Position numbers and translations under genes: made by a program. A DNA stretch of 64,000 nucleotides from Sphingobium sp. 66-54. Lineage in GTDB: Bacteria; Pseudomonadota; Alphaproteobacteria; Sphingomonadales; Sphingomonadaceae. Positions 34,867 through 44,178 of this stretch are shown in pieces; position 1 is the first letter of the stretch; every line of letters begins with the position of its first letter. The stretch spans positions 49,994-113,993 of the forward strand of contig MKWI01000015.1 in NCBI GenBank assembly GCA_001899715.1. Direction: 5' to 3'. The notes beneath the pieces are model-generated. The model was not told where the DNA came from. It saw only the letters and a program-made list of their open reading frames with translations, and did not search any database.

Positions 34867-35654
34867 GTCGTCAAGGCTCCAATGGATGCAAAATGATGCA
34901 GCGGCAGACAGTCGATCGCGTCGGCCTGCGCCACGACGTCGCCCACGACGATGAGGCCGGGGCTTTTCACCTGCTCGCGCCCGACGAGATCGCCAAGGTC
35001 GGCGAGCAACGAGCGCAGGACCCGCTGCTCCGGCCGGGTTGCGTTCTCGATGACCGCCACCGGTGTTGCCGGCGAAAGGCCGTCGTTCATCAGCTTCTCG
35101 GCAATGTCGTAGGAGGTGGCGAGGCCCATGTAGATCACCAGCGTGCGCCCGGCGCCGGCAAGGCCAGACCAGTTCTGCGCGGAGAGCCCCTTGCACTGCC
35201 CGGCCACGAAGCTGACGATGCTGGCATGGTCGCGGTGGGTGAGGGGCAGGCCGGCCGCCGCGCCGCCGCCGATCGCGGCGCTGATGCCGGGCACGACCTC
35301 GCACGGCACGCCCGCCGCGCGGCAGGCTTCCAGCTCCTCGCCGCCCCGCCCGAAGATGAAGGGATCGCCGCCCTTGAGGCGCACCACGTCGCGGCCTGCC
35401 AGCGCCTCACGCACCAGCAGCGCGTTGATCGCCTCCTGCTTCATTGTGTGGCGGGCGCGCTGCTTGGCGACGGAGATCAGCTCCGCGTCGGGGTGTGCCA
35501 TGGCCATGATCGCGGGATCGACCAGCCCATCATGCACGATCAGGCCCGCGCGCGCGATCAGGCGCGCAGCGCGCAGCGTCAGCAGGTCGGGATCGCCCGG
35601 CCCGGCGCCGACAAGATAGACCGTCCCCGGCCGAAAGGAGTAACTGGCTGCCAT
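34863..35654 (-). CDS. cobA: Uroporphyrinogen-III C-methyltransferase
   Basis: SAM-dependent bis-methylation of uroporphyrinogen III to precorrin-2, the first step to sirohaem used by the sulfite reductase downstream. The 263-residue product carries the SUMT motifs YLVGAGPGDPDLLTLRAARL, VVRLKGGDPFIFGRGGEE and GIPCEV-like CEVVPGISAAIGGGAAAGLP. It lacks the dehydrogenase/ferrochelatase half of CysG. First gene of the sulfate-assimilation operon. Confidence 0.93.
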   Translation of the reverse strand: MAASYSFRPGTVYLVGAGPGDPDLLTLRAARLIARAGLIVHDGLVDPAIMAMAHPDAELISVAKQRARHTMKQEAINALLVREALAGRDVVRLKGGDPFIFGRGGEELEACRAAGVPCEVVPGISAAIGGGAAAGLPLTHRDHASIVSFVAGQCKGLSAQNWSGLAGAGRTLVIYMGLATSYDIAEKLMNDGLSPATPVAVIENATRPEQRVLRSLLADLGDLVGREQVKSPGLIVVGDVVAQADAIDCLPLHHFASIGALTT

Positions 35655-35787
35655 GCGGGCTAAATGCGCAGCACAGCGCCGATCCGCAAATGAAGCTTCC
35701 TTTAGTATGGCCTAGGGATTCTTTTGGGGGATAACCCAAATCTTTTTCGTGGATGGACGACTCGCCGATCCGGGTGATGGGTAGCCG

Positions 35788-37218
35788 TCAGCGGTCCGCG
35801 ACGACCTCGACCGGCCGTAACCCGACGCCGAGCGATGCGCGTGGCTGCTCGACCTCGGTGGAGACGACCGGGTAGGCGCAGTTATCCGCCGCATATTGCC
35901 CGCCGGGGCGGTGATTGCCCGAGAAGCCGACACCGCCTGCCGGGCTGCTGCGCGGCAGAGCGTGCGTCGGCCGGTTCCAATTGACGATGCCGGCCCGCGC
36001 GTTGGACCAGAAGCGGTCATATTGCTCCGGGCTGCCGCCGATCAGCGCGGCGGCAAGGCCGAAACGGGTCTTGTTCGCCTCGGCAATGGCCTGCTCGAAC
36101 GTTTCGACACGGATGATCTGGAGGAGGGGGCCGAACAGTTCCAAATCCGCCCGGTTGGCCATCTCCGTCACGTCGATGATGCCGGGTGTGACGAATGGCA
36201 GGCCGTCGAACGGGCGCTGCATATGCTTGATGGGGCGGCCGCCGTTGCTCATCAGGTAGAGGAAGCTTTCGGTGAGCCCATCGGCGGACTCCATGTCGAT
36301 CAGCGGGCCCATGTAAGGCTGCGGATCGGCATGGGGATGGTCGATGACGAGGCGGTCGGTCAGCGCTCGCACCGCGCCGATCAGCGGCTCGGCGAGCGTG
36401 TCGCGCACGATCAGCCGCCGGGCGGAGAGGCAATGCTGCCCGGACGCGCCGAACGCCGATTGCACGATCAGCGCTGCGGCGCTCTCGATATCCGGCGTGT
36501 CCCAGGCGATAACCGGATTGTTGCCGCCCATCTCCAGCGCGAGCAGCCGGTCCGGCCGGTCAGCGAGCGAGCGGGCGATAGCGAGGCCGGTCTGCGGCGC
36601 GCCGGTGAACAGGATGCCGTGCACGTCCGGATGCTCCACCAGCGCTTGCCCCGCCTCCCATCCGCCGATGACGCAGCGGAGCAGGTCCTCGGGCACGCCG
36701 GCATCGTGGAGCAGCGAGACCAGCATCGCGCCGGTCGCGGGTGTCTTTTCTGAGGGCTTGAACAGCACGCCATTGCCGGCGATCAGCGCCGGGATGATGT
36801 GGCTGGCGGGCACCTGCGCAGGCAGCACATGCGGGCCGATCACCGCCAGCACGCCGTGCGGCTTGTGGCGCAGCGCCGTGCGGGCGCCGAGTGCGCCTTC
36901 CAAACGGCGCTGGCCGGTGCGTTCCGAGAAGGCGCCCACCGCCTTGTCGACGCGCGTGACCACGTCGGCCACTTCCGCGTGACAATCCCAGAGCGGCCGG
37001 CCGGTCTCGCGGGCGATGCGGTCTGCCAGATCGGTCTCGGCCGCGCGCACGCCATTGGCGAAGCGGCGCATCGTCTCGATGCGGAAGGTGAGCGGCATCG
37101 CGGCCCAGGCCGGCCAGCCGCGCGCGACCTGCGCGACCTCAGCGGCTATGTCGCTCAGTGGCGCCTGCCAGAGCTGGACGCCGGTTGCCGGTTCGATGGA
37201 GAAGAGAGTCTCTGACAT
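35788..37218 (-). CDS. astD: Succinylglutamate-semialdehyde dehydrogenase (AstD-like)
   Basis: NAD-dependent aldehyde dehydrogenase for the last oxidation of the arginine succinyltransferase pathway. The 476-residue product has the cofactor region GNGVLFKPSEKTPATGAMLV, catalytic glutamate in LALEMGGNNPVI, and catalytic cysteine in GQHCLSARRLIV. AstD relatedness rests on HKPHGVLAVIGPHVLPAQVP and on NWNRPTHALPRSSPAGGVGF. No other ast gene is adjacent, so the assignment within the ALDH superfamily is good but the pathway is inferred. Confidence 0.85.
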   Translation of the reverse strand: MSETLFSIEPATGVQLWQAPLSDIAAEVAQVARGWPAWAAMPLTFRIETMRRFANGVRAAETDLADRIARETGRPLWDCHAEVADVVTRVDKAVGAFSERTGQRRLEGALGARTALRHKPHGVLAVIGPHVLPAQVPASHIIPALIAGNGVLFKPSEKTPATGAMLVSLLHDAGVPEDLLRCVIGGWEAGQALVEHPDVHGILFTGAPQTGLAIARSLADRPDRLLALEMGGNNPVIAWDTPDIESAAALIVQSAFGASGQHCLSARRLIVRDTLAEPLIGAVRALTDRLVIDHPHADPQPYMGPLIDMESADGLTESFLYLMSNGGRPIKHMQRPFDGLPFVTPGIIDVTEMANRADLELFGPLLQIIRVETFEQAIAEANKTRFGLAAALIGGSPEQYDRFWSNARAGIVNWNRPTHALPRSSPAGGVGFSGNHRPGGQYAADNCAYPVVSTEVEQPRASLGVGLRPVEVVADR

Positions 37219-37255
37219 TGCGGGCGGTTATGCGCCCAATTGGTTGCCAGCCGAT

Positions 37256-38677
37256 TTACGACGTTAACCCTTTTGCCGGCGCCGCGCGGCCATGCGCCGC
37301 GCCCATGGCACGGATCGCCGCGATCTTCGCCATGAGGGGCGCCCAGTCGTCGCCGCTGTCGATTGCCGCCCAGAGTGCTTCCACCTCGTCGATATGCATC
37401 GAGCAAGGGCCATCGCCTTGCCAGTAAGCGTGATCGAGCGCGCCGGGGCGGAGCGTGAGCGCGGCGGCAGCTTCTCGCGCCTTGTCCCAGGCTTCGCTCC
37501 CATAGAGGGAGCCGGAGCGCTGGCCGCGCCGCCAGTCGAAGAAGAAGCGGTCGATCGGCACCTCACCCTCGCGCAGCGCTTCCACTGCCGCGATCACAAA
37601 GGCGCGGGCGGCCGCCATATCCGGCGCATCATGGCCGAGCCGCCACAGGAAGCGCGCGATCAGTCGCTGCTCGTAAATGTCGGCATAGCGCTGGAGGATC
37701 GCGATCAGTGCGTCCTGATCGGCTATGGAGATCAGCGAGCGGGCAAGCTGGACGAGGTTCCAGTGGATCGCCTCGGGCTGGCGAGCAAAGGCATAGAGGC
37801 CGGTCTGGTCGAAATAGGCGGCGGTGAAGCCCGGCGTCCAATAAGGCGTGAAGCGCCACGGGCCATAATCGAAACTCTCGCCGCTGATATTGATGTTATC
37901 GCTGTTGAGCACGCCGTGGACGAACCCGGCGACCATGTAGCTGGCGGCGAGATCGGCGGCGCGTTCGACCATGGCGGCGAGCAGGGTCAGCGCGGCGTTA
38001 TCGCCCGGCGGCATGTCGAGCAGGTAGCGCAGGCAGTAATCGGCGAGCCGGGCGATATTCTCCGTCTCGCCGCGATAGGCGAGACGCTGGAAGCTGCCGA
38101 TGCGAATGTGCCCATGGCTGAGCCGCACCAGCACCGCCGAGCGGGTAGGGGAGGGCTCGTCGCCGCGCACCAGTTGTTCGCCGGTCTCGATCAGCGAGAA
38201 GCTGCGCGAGGTGGTGACACCGAGCGCCTCCAGCATCTCGGTCGCCAGAATCTCGCGCACGCCGCCCTTGAGGGTCAGCCGGCCGTCGGCGGTGCGGCTG
38301 TAGGGGGTGAGGCCCGATCCCTTCGTGCCGAGGTCGAGCAGTCGCCCCCCAGCTTCCGCCCGCTCGCGAAGCTGGGCGAACAGGAAGCCGCGCCCGTCGC
38401 CGAGATCGGGATTGTAATAACGGAACTGGTGGCCATGATAGCGCAGTGCCAGCGGTGCAGGCTGGGCACCCGGCAGCGGCCCGAACCGGCCGAAATGGGT
38501 GATCCACTGGGCGTCGTCGAGCCGGTCGAGACCCACCGTAGCGGCCGCCCGGTCGTTGCGGAAACGCAGGATATGCTGGGGGAAATCGGCTGCGTTCACT
38601 GGATCGGCAATGAAATCGGCAATTTCATCGATTGCCCGCTCGGGCACGTAATTGTCGGCTTGCAGGGCGCTGGTCAT
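37256..38677 (-). CDS. selO: SelO/YdiU-family protein adenylyltransferase
   Basis: Pseudokinase-fold enzyme that AMPylates proteins, linked to redox homeostasis. The 473-residue product has the family stretches LALRYHGHQFRYYNPDLGDG, LDLGTKGSGLTPYSRTADGR, LKGGVREILATEMLEALGV and VHGVLNSDNINISGESFDYG, the last with the inverted kinase-like metal site. The C-terminal Cys-Ser-Cys/Sec tail of E. coli YdiU is absent, and the protein ends KGLTS. It lies 37 bases upstream of astD on the same strand. Confidence 0.9.
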   Translation of the reverse strand: MTSALQADNYVPERAIDEIADFIADPVNAADFPQHILRFRNDRAAATVGLDRLDDAQWITHFGRFGPLPGAQPAPLALRYHGHQFRYYNPDLGDGRGFLFAQLRERAEAGGRLLDLGTKGSGLTPYSRTADGRLTLKGGVREILATEMLEALGVTTSRSFSLIETGEQLVRGDEPSPTRSAVLVRLSHGHIRIGSFQRLAYRGETENIARLADYCLRYLLDMPPGDNAALTLLAAMVERAADLAASYMVAGFVHGVLNSDNINISGESFDYGPWRFTPYWTPGFTAAYFDQTGLYAFARQPEAIHWNLVQLARSLISIADQDALIAILQRYADIYEQRLIARFLWRLGHDAPDMAAARAFVIAAVEALREGEVPIDRFFFDWRRGQRSGSLYGSEAWDKAREAAAALTLRPGALDHAYWQGDGPCSMHIDEVEALWAAIDSGDDWAPLMAKIAAIRAMGAAHGRAAPAKGLTS

Positions 38678-38714
38678 GCGGCAATATGGGCGCCGGCCGG
38701 GGAAAGGATCAAGC

Positions 38715-39584
38715 TTGGCGGGCTTCGAGGATAAATTTTGGTGGTCGCAGGATGGCTTGCGCCTCCATTACCGGGATTATCCCGGCCGTGAGGATCGCCC
38801 GCCGATCCTCTGCCTGCCCGGCCTCACCCGCAACGTGCGCGATTTCGAGCCGGTGGCCGAGCGGCTGGCGGGCGAGTGGCGGGTCATCTGCATCGAACTG
38901 CGCGGGCGCGGCGAGAGCGCCTATGCCAAGGACCCGATGAGCTACGTGCCGCTGGTCTATCTACAGGATATCGATCGGCTGCTGGATGAGCTGGCGCTGC
39001 CTCGGCTGGTCGGCATCGGCACGTCGCTCGGCGGCATCATGCTGATGCTGATGGCGGCGACGCGGCGCGGGTGCCTCGCGGGTGCCTTGCTCAACGATAT
39101 CGGCCCGGACATTGCCGAGGCGGGACTGGAGCGCATCCGCCGCAATGTCGGCTCGGGCAGCGCTCAGCCGACCTGGGTTCACGCCGCGCGCACCGTGGCT
39201 GAGGTGCAGGGGATGATCTACCCTGATTACGCGCTTGAGGACTGGCTGCGGCTGGCCAGACGCTTCTACCGCCTGACCGGACAGGGGCGGATCGTGCTGG
39301 ACTATGACCAGCGGCTGGCCGAACCGTTGCGCGCCCCCGGCGGCGGTGCGGCGGGGGTTGATTTATGGCCGGCGTTCGAGGCGCTGGCGGGCGCGCCGCT
39401 GACGCTGGTGCGCGGTGCGCTCAGCGATCTCCTGACACCGGAGACCGCGGCGGAGATGCAAGTGCGGGTGCCGCAGATGGACTTGGTGACGGTGCCGCGT
39501 GTCGGCCATGCGCCCACGCTGGAGGAGCCGGAGGCAGTCGGCGCGATCGACCGGTTGCTCGACCGGGTGCTGGCGCAGGCATGA
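38715..39584 (+). CDS. Alpha/beta-fold hydrolase
   Basis: A 289-residue hydrolase with oxyanion motif LCLPGLTRNVRDFEPVAE, nucleophile elbow GIGTSLGGIMLML (GxSxG), GALSDLLTPETAAEM carrying the aspartate and VPRVGHAPTLEEPEA carrying the histidine. Substrate unknown; the RGRGESAY stretch is common to esterases and C-C hydrolases alike. TTG 38715 is chosen because AAAGGA lies 5-6 bases upstream and the N-terminus AGFEDKFWW looks typical. It overlaps the glycosyltransferase gene by ATGA. Confidence 0.82.
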   Translation: MAGFEDKFWWSQDGLRLHYRDYPGREDRPPILCLPGLTRNVRDFEPVAERLAGEWRVICIELRGRGESAYAKDPMSYVPLVYLQDIDRLLDELALPRLVGIGTSLGGIMLMLMAATRRGCLAGALLNDIGPDIAEAGLERIRRNVGSGSAQPTWVHAARTVAEVQGMIYPDYALEDWLRLARRFYRLTGQGRIVLDYDQRLAEPLRAPGGGAAGVDLWPAFEALAGAPLTLVRGALSDLLTPETAAEMQVRVPQMDLVTVPRVGHAPTLEEPEAVGAIDRLLDRVLAQA

Positions 39585-40741
39585 GCGCGCGGGCGGCCGG
39601 CGGCGAACGCAGCGGGCCGCTCCGCGTGCTGCAACTGCACGGCACGTTCGATCGTGGCGCCAAGGAAGCGCGCGTCATCCGGCTGATGACCCATTGGGGC
39701 GCGCGCGCAAGTCACGATATATTGATCGGGGACCCGGCGGCGGATGGCGCGCGCGTGGACGTTGATCCGGGGCTTGCGGTGCGCTTTCTCGACGGACCGG
39801 CGCTGCGGGGGCGCCCGACATCCGGCATGCTGCTCGCACTGGGGCGACTGATGCAGCGTTATGATCTCGTCCTCAGCTTCGGTTGGGGCGCGATCAACGG
39901 CGCCATGGCGCACCGCCTGCTGCGTCGCGTGGAGCAGCTTCCTCCGCTCATCCACCATGAGGACGGGTCTGCGCAGGATGGGGGGACCGCGCGCAACTCC
40001 ACCCGCAATCTCTATCGCCGTATCGCGCTGGCCGGGGTGTATGCGCTGGTCGTTCCCTCCAACCGGTTGGCGCATGTCGCCCAGCAGGAATGGCACCTCA
40101 AGGCCGAGCGGGTGCATCAGATTCCCAATGGGATCGATACCGCCGCTTATGCTGTTCCCCCGCAGCTTTCCGCGATTCCGGGCCTGGTGGCGGACGGCCG
40201 GATAGTCGTGGGGACTGTGGCGGAGCCGGGCCAGGTTGCTCATCTACATGCTCTGATGCGCGCCATCGCGCCGCTGCGTGGCCGGCTGCGTCTCGTCGTC
40301 GTGGGTGAGATCGAGGAAAGCGAAGCTATCCGCGCACAGGCGGCGGCTCTGGGCATGGACGATGTGCTGATGGCGGGGTCCCCGCCGCATCCCCGGGATT
40401 ATATCGGCGCTTTCGATATATTCGCGCTCTCGCCGGACGGTGGGCCGGTTCCGGTCGCGCTGGTCGCGGCAATGGCGGCGGGCTTGCCCGTGATCGCGGC
40501 CGATGCGGCAGACGTATCCGCCATGGTCGCACCGGGGAACCGCCGGTTTGTCGTGCCGCCGGGCGACACGGCCCGCTTGCGTGCGGCGCTGGAGACATTG
40601 GCCGCGGACCCGGCGTTGCGCGCCCAACTGGGCGATCTCAACCGCCTGCGTGCGCGGCAATGTTTCGACGAGGCGGTGATGTTCCAGCTCTACGATCGCC
40701 TCTATGGCGCTGCCGTGGGAGACGCGCGTGCGCTAGTGTGA
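39581..40741 (+). CDS. Family 4-type glycosyltransferase
   Basis: A GT-B fold glycosyltransferase of 386 residues. The N-domain has VLQLHGTFDRGAKEARVIRL, the linker VHQIPNGIDTAAYA, and the C-domain ends with the nucleotide-sugar block SPDGGPVPVALVAAMAAGLP and VIAADAADVSAMV, characteristic of GT4. The donor and acceptor cannot be predicted. Coupled to the hydrolase upstream through ATGA, it may act on an exopolysaccharide or lipid-linked sugar. No other polysaccharide genes are adjacent. Confidence 0.85.
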   Translation: MSARAAGGERSGPLRVLQLHGTFDRGAKEARVIRLMTHWGARASHDILIGDPAADGARVDVDPGLAVRFLDGPALRGRPTSGMLLALGRLMQRYDLVLSFGWGAINGAMAHRLLRRVEQLPPLIHHEDGSAQDGGTARNSTRNLYRRIALAGVYALVVPSNRLAHVAQQEWHLKAERVHQIPNGIDTAAYAVPPQLSAIPGLVADGRIVVGTVAEPGQVAHLHALMRAIAPLRGRLRLVVVGEIEESEAIRAQAAALGMDDVLMAGSPPHPRDYIGAFDIFALSPDGGPVPVALVAAMAAGLPVIAADAADVSAMVAPGNRRFVVPPGDTARLRAALETLAADPALRAQLGDLNRLRARQCFDEAVMFQLYDRLYGAAVGDARALV

Positions 40742-40843
40742 TAACTGTGGCAAAATTGTGCGCAGTTTCTTGAAAATCCTGCTATGCGCACAAGATCGTG
40801 CCGACCCGGCGGTCGCGCGGCTGGGCGACTAAGGAGTTGATAT

Positions 40844-42247
40844 TTGTTCAAGGGCTTGAAGCCGATCGTCTATGGCGGTCGCGAGGTTTGGCCGCTTATC
40901 GAAGGCGGCAAGGGAGTCGCGGTCTCCAATCATGCGAGTTCAGGTGCTTGGGCTGCGGCCGGTGGCATCGGCACCGTCTCTGCCGTCAATGCCGACAGCT
41001 ACGATGCGGACGGCCACGTCATCCCGCAGATCTACCAGGGCCGCACGCGTGTGCTGCGCCATGAGGAACTGATCGAATATGCCATCAACGGCGCCGTTCA
41101 GCAGGTGAAGCGTGCGTTCGAGATCGCCGGCGGCAAGGGGGCGATCAACATCAACGTGCTGTGGGAGATGGGCGGCGCGCAACGCGTGCTTCAGGGCGTG
41201 CTGGAGCGGACCAGGGGCATGGTCGCGGGCGTTACCTGCGGCGCTGGCATGCCCTACAAGCTCTCCGAGATCGCGGCACAGCATGGCGTCAATTATCTCC
41301 CCATCGTCAGCTCCGGCCGCGCCTTCCGCGCGCTGTGGAAGCGCGCCTATCACAAGGCGGCAGAGTGGCTGGCGGCGGTGGTCTATGAGGATCCGTGGCT
41401 GGCGGGCGGCCATAATGGTCTTTCCAACGCGGAAGACCCCACCAAGCCGGAAGATCCCTATCCCCGCGTCAAGGCGCTGCGCGAGACGATGCGCGAAGGC
41501 GGCATCAGCGACGACGTGCCGATCGTGATGGCCGGCGGCGTCTGGTATCTGCGCGACTGGGATCACTGGATCGACAATCCCGAGTTGGGCGCCATCGCGT
41601 TCCAGTTCGGTACCCGTCCGCTGCTCACCAAGGAAAGCCCGATCCCGCAGCAGTGGAAGGACAAGCTGATGACGCTGGAGGAAGGCGATATCCTCCTCCA
41701 CCGCTTCTCGCCGACCGGCTTCTATTCCTCGGCGATCCGCAATCCCTTCCTGCGCAATCTGGAGGCGCGTTCGGAGCGGCAGATCGCCTTCTCCATGGAG
41801 GAAGCCGGCGACCATACCCATCAACTCGACGTGGGGGTGAAGGGTCGCAACTTCTGGGTGACGCGCAACGACCTGCTGCGCGCGCGCGAGTGGGTGATGC
41901 AGGGTTTCACCAGCGCGCTCAAGACGCCGGACAATACGCTCGTGTTCGTCACCGATGAGGAGCGTGCGGAGATCCGCAAGGATCAGGCGGACTGCATGGG
42001 CTGCCTCTCGCACTGCAACTTCTCGTCGTGGAAGGACCATGACGATCATACGACCGGCCGCCTCGCCGATCCGCGCAGCTTCTGCATCCAGAAGACGCTG
42101 CAAGACGCGGTGCATGGCGGCGATCTTGACAAGAACCTGCTGTTCGCCGGCCACGGCGCATTCCGCTTCAAGCAGGACCCGTTCTATTCCAACGGGTTCG
42201 TGCCGACGGTGAAGCAGCTTGTCGATCGCATTCTGACGGGAGACTGA
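40844..42247 (+). CDS. Nitronate monooxygenase-like flavoprotein with C-terminal cysteine cluster
   Basis: An FMN-dependent TIM-barrel oxidoreductase of the 2-nitropropane dioxygenase family: GVAVSNHASSGAWAAAGGIG, MVAGVTCGAGMPYKLSEIAA and VMAGGVWYLRDWDHW. At 467 residues it is longer than usual. Near the end it has C384-x2-C387-x3-C391 (DCMGCLSHCN) and C414 (FCIQK), an arrangement resembling the 4Fe-4S motif of old-yellow-enzyme reductases. The start is TTG 40844 with AAGGAG 7 bases upstream. It overlaps the DUF2093 gene by one base. Confidence 0.85.
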   Translation: MFKGLKPIVYGGREVWPLIEGGKGVAVSNHASSGAWAAAGGIGTVSAVNADSYDADGHVIPQIYQGRTRVLRHEELIEYAINGAVQQVKRAFEIAGGKGAININVLWEMGGAQRVLQGVLERTRGMVAGVTCGAGMPYKLSEIAAQHGVNYLPIVSSGRAFRALWKRAYHKAAEWLAAVVYEDPWLAGGHNGLSNAEDPTKPEDPYPRVKALRETMREGGISDDVPIVMAGGVWYLRDWDHWIDNPELGAIAFQFGTRPLLTKESPIPQQWKDKLMTLEEGDILLHRFSPTGFYSSAIRNPFLRNLEARSERQIAFSMEEAGDHTHQLDVGVKGRNFWVTRNDLLRAREWVMQGFTSALKTPDNTLVFVTDEERAEIRKDQADCMGCLSHCNFSSWKDHDDHTTGRLADPRSFCIQKTLQDAVHGGDLDKNLLFAGHGAFRFKQDPFYSNGFVPTVKQLVDRILTGD

Positions 42248-42456
42248 TGGCGATGATGCGCTCGCCCGATATGCCTGGCCTTGCCGTGCTCCAGTATCGC
42301 GCGGCGGATTATCAGGTCGTCCGCCCCGGCCGCTTCGTCATCTGCGCGGTGAGCGGCGCGGAGATTCCGCTAAGCGAACTGGCCTATTGGAGCGAGGCGC
42401 GGCAGGAAGCCTATCGTAGCGCGACCGAGGCGACCAGAGCGCTGGCGGGCGTTTAG
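42247..42456 (+). CDS. DUF2093 protein
   Basis: A 69-residue alphaproteobacterial DUF2093 protein, with YQVVRPGRFVICAVSGAEIP and LSELAYWSEARQEAY as its recognisable parts. Unknown function. Its ATG shares a base with the stop of the flavoprotein gene (TGATG), indicating translational coupling and perhaps a shared task. Confidence 0.88.
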   Translation: MAMMRSPDMPGLAVLQYRAADYQVVRPGRFVICAVSGAEIPLSELAYWSEARQEAYRSATEATRALAGV

Positions 42457-42522
42457 CGGTCCGACCTGTCAGAAGGATGCGTTCCGCTGTGAGCGCTTCA
42501 TTGTAACAGCGTCAAAAGCTCT

Positions 42523-42566
42523 AGCGAAAGCAGAAGTCCGGAGCGATCAGGCCCGCGGCTGGGCTT
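42523..42566. repeat. Degenerate family 1 repeat
   Basis: AGCGAAAGCAGAAGTCCGGA followed by GCGATCAGGCCCGCGGCTGG parallels the left half of the 25.75-kb family 1 copy. The right hairpin has been lost. The rest of the 42457-42740 gap holds only promoter-like DNA for the SH3b gene. Confidence 0.45.
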
Positions 42567-42740
42567 GGACGTCGCTTGTATAGAAGCGGATCGGTTGCCC
42601 CGAGGCATAGGGTTCGCCTTTTGCTTTACCGGAAATTGACCGTTTCTGCGCCCAGCGGCGGCGCGGCGCCGGTTGATGGCAGGTGGTGAGCATGGCAGAA
42701 GCGGCCGTCTTGCATGGCTCGCGACACGGGAGGTTCCTTC

Positions 42741-43208
42741 ATGATTCAGCGCTTGGCGCTTCTCTTCGTTGCGTTGCTCATTGCCGGCGCGACCGGCGTC
42801 GCCGCGCAGACCGGCAAGCCGGTGCCTTATTGGGCCTCGCTCGCCAAGGGAGAGGCGCGCATGCGTGTGGGGCCGAGCCAGGATTATCCGGCAAGCTGGA
42901 TCTATCGCCGTCGCGACCTGCCGGTGAAGGTGATCGAGGTCTATGCCAACTGGCGCAAGGTGGAGGACCCGGACGGCACACAGGGCTGGCTGCATGTGCG
43001 CCTGCTCAAGGACGATCCGACTGCTATCGTGAAGGGCGAGATCGCCGCGATGCATGACGGCCCTTCCACCGATGCGCGCGTGCTCTATCGGCTCGAACCG
43101 GGGGTTGTCGGCCGCCTTTCGGGTTGCGCCAACGGCTGGTGCGCCATGGATGTGAAGGGGGCGCGGGGCTACGTGTCCGCTGACGACCTGTGGGGCGCGA
43201 CCGATTGA
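42741..43208 (+). CDS. Exported SH3b-domain protein
   Basis: A 155-residue exported protein with signal peptide MIQRLALLFVALLIAGATGV and two bacterial SH3-like units: KGEARMRVGPSQDYPASWIY...DPDGTQGWLHVRLL, then MHDGPSTDARVLYRLEPGVV...GARGYVSADDLWGA. Such proteins bind cell wall or act as structural partners in the periplasm. GGGAGG with 7-base spacing supports the ATG at 42741; the extension to 42714 was rejected. Confidence 0.87.
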   Translation: MIQRLALLFVALLIAGATGVAAQTGKPVPYWASLAKGEARMRVGPSQDYPASWIYRRRDLPVKVIEVYANWRKVEDPDGTQGWLHVRLLKDDPTAIVKGEIAAMHDGPSTDARVLYRLEPGVVGRLSGCANGWCAMDVKGARGYVSADDLWGATD

Positions 43209-43324
43209 GGCTATTTTTCCCATAAAGGCGACATTTGCACCTTTTCAGCCGTTAACGCGCTTGCCGGCCGCTCCCGGATAGGACAGCATGCAAATCCTTA
43301 TAAGGGTGGGGTAAGGTCGCGCTG

Positions 43325-44158
43325 TTGTTGCTTTCTCGCAGCTATTCGCCATCGGCTGATCTGGCGGGCTATGTGCGGCGCTATTATGTTTTTGATGCCG
43401 ATCTTCCGGCCGATTTCCTTCTTGTCGATAAGCTGCTCTCGGAGACCGCCTTCATCCGCATCCTGTTGAACGGCGATTGGGCCGCTGAGGTTGCGCCCGA
43501 TCAATGGGCTAATTTCGGCCCGGTGCCGCTGATGGGCTCCAACGGGATTCCGTGGCGGGTGCGTGTGCGCGGGCCGTTTCTCGTCGTCGGTGTCGCTTTC
43601 CGTCCGAGCGGCTGGAGCGGCATGTTTGCGCAGCCGGCCTGCGAACTGGCCGATCGCGCGGTGCCGCTTGCGGACCTTTGGGGGCCGCTGGCCGACCGCC
43701 TCCACGACGAAGTGGCCGCCGCGGATGACGATGGCGGTATCGTCCGGGCGATCGAGCAGGCGTTACGCGAGCGAGTGGCGGCGATGGGCACGCCTTCGCC
43801 TCTGCCCGCCATGGCGGCGTTCGAGCGGATCGCCCGCGACGACAGCACCATATGGGTGGCGGAGGCCGCGCGGCAGGTCGGGCTCTCGATCCGCCAGTTC
43901 GAGCGGCAATGCCATGCGACGTTCGGTCACAGTCCCAAGGTGATCCTGCGCCGCAGCCGCTTTCTCGACATGGCGCAGGCGCTGCGCGGTTTTAGCGAAC
44001 CCAGCGCGGAGCAACTCGCGGCGCTGCGCTATTTCGACCAGAGCCACCTCAATCGCGAGTTTCGCCACTTCTTTCAACTTACGCCGGGGCAGTTCGAGAA
44101 GGTGACGACGCCGCTGTTCACCGCCGGCCTCAAGCTGCGCGCCGAGGGGCTGGCGTAG
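43325..44158 (+). CDS. AraC-family transcriptional regulator
   Basis: A 277-residue regulator with an N-terminal sensing domain (YVRRYYVFDADLPADFLLVD, GPFLVVGVAFRPSGWSGMFA) and a C-terminal double helix-turn-helix: WVAEAARQVGLSIRQFERQC and LAALRYFDQSHLNREFRHFF. The sensor resembles the DUF6597 type found with many proteobacterial AraC proteins. Effector unknown. TTG at 43325 follows GTAAGG at 8 bases; the start is uncertain. It converges on the Entner-Doudoroff operon, but a regulatory link is only positional. Confidence 0.82.
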   Translation: MLLSRSYSPSADLAGYVRRYYVFDADLPADFLLVDKLLSETAFIRILLNGDWAAEVAPDQWANFGPVPLMGSNGIPWRVRVRGPFLVVGVAFRPSGWSGMFAQPACELADRAVPLADLWGPLADRLHDEVAAADDDGGIVRAIEQALRERVAAMGTPSPLPAMAAFERIARDDSTIWVAEAARQVGLSIRQFERQCHATFGHSPKVILRRSRFLDMAQALRGFSEPSAEQLAALRYFDQSHLNREFRHFFQLTPGQFEKVTTPLFTAGLKLRAEGLA

Positions 44159-44178
44159 GTTCTTGGCTGGGGGAGCCG

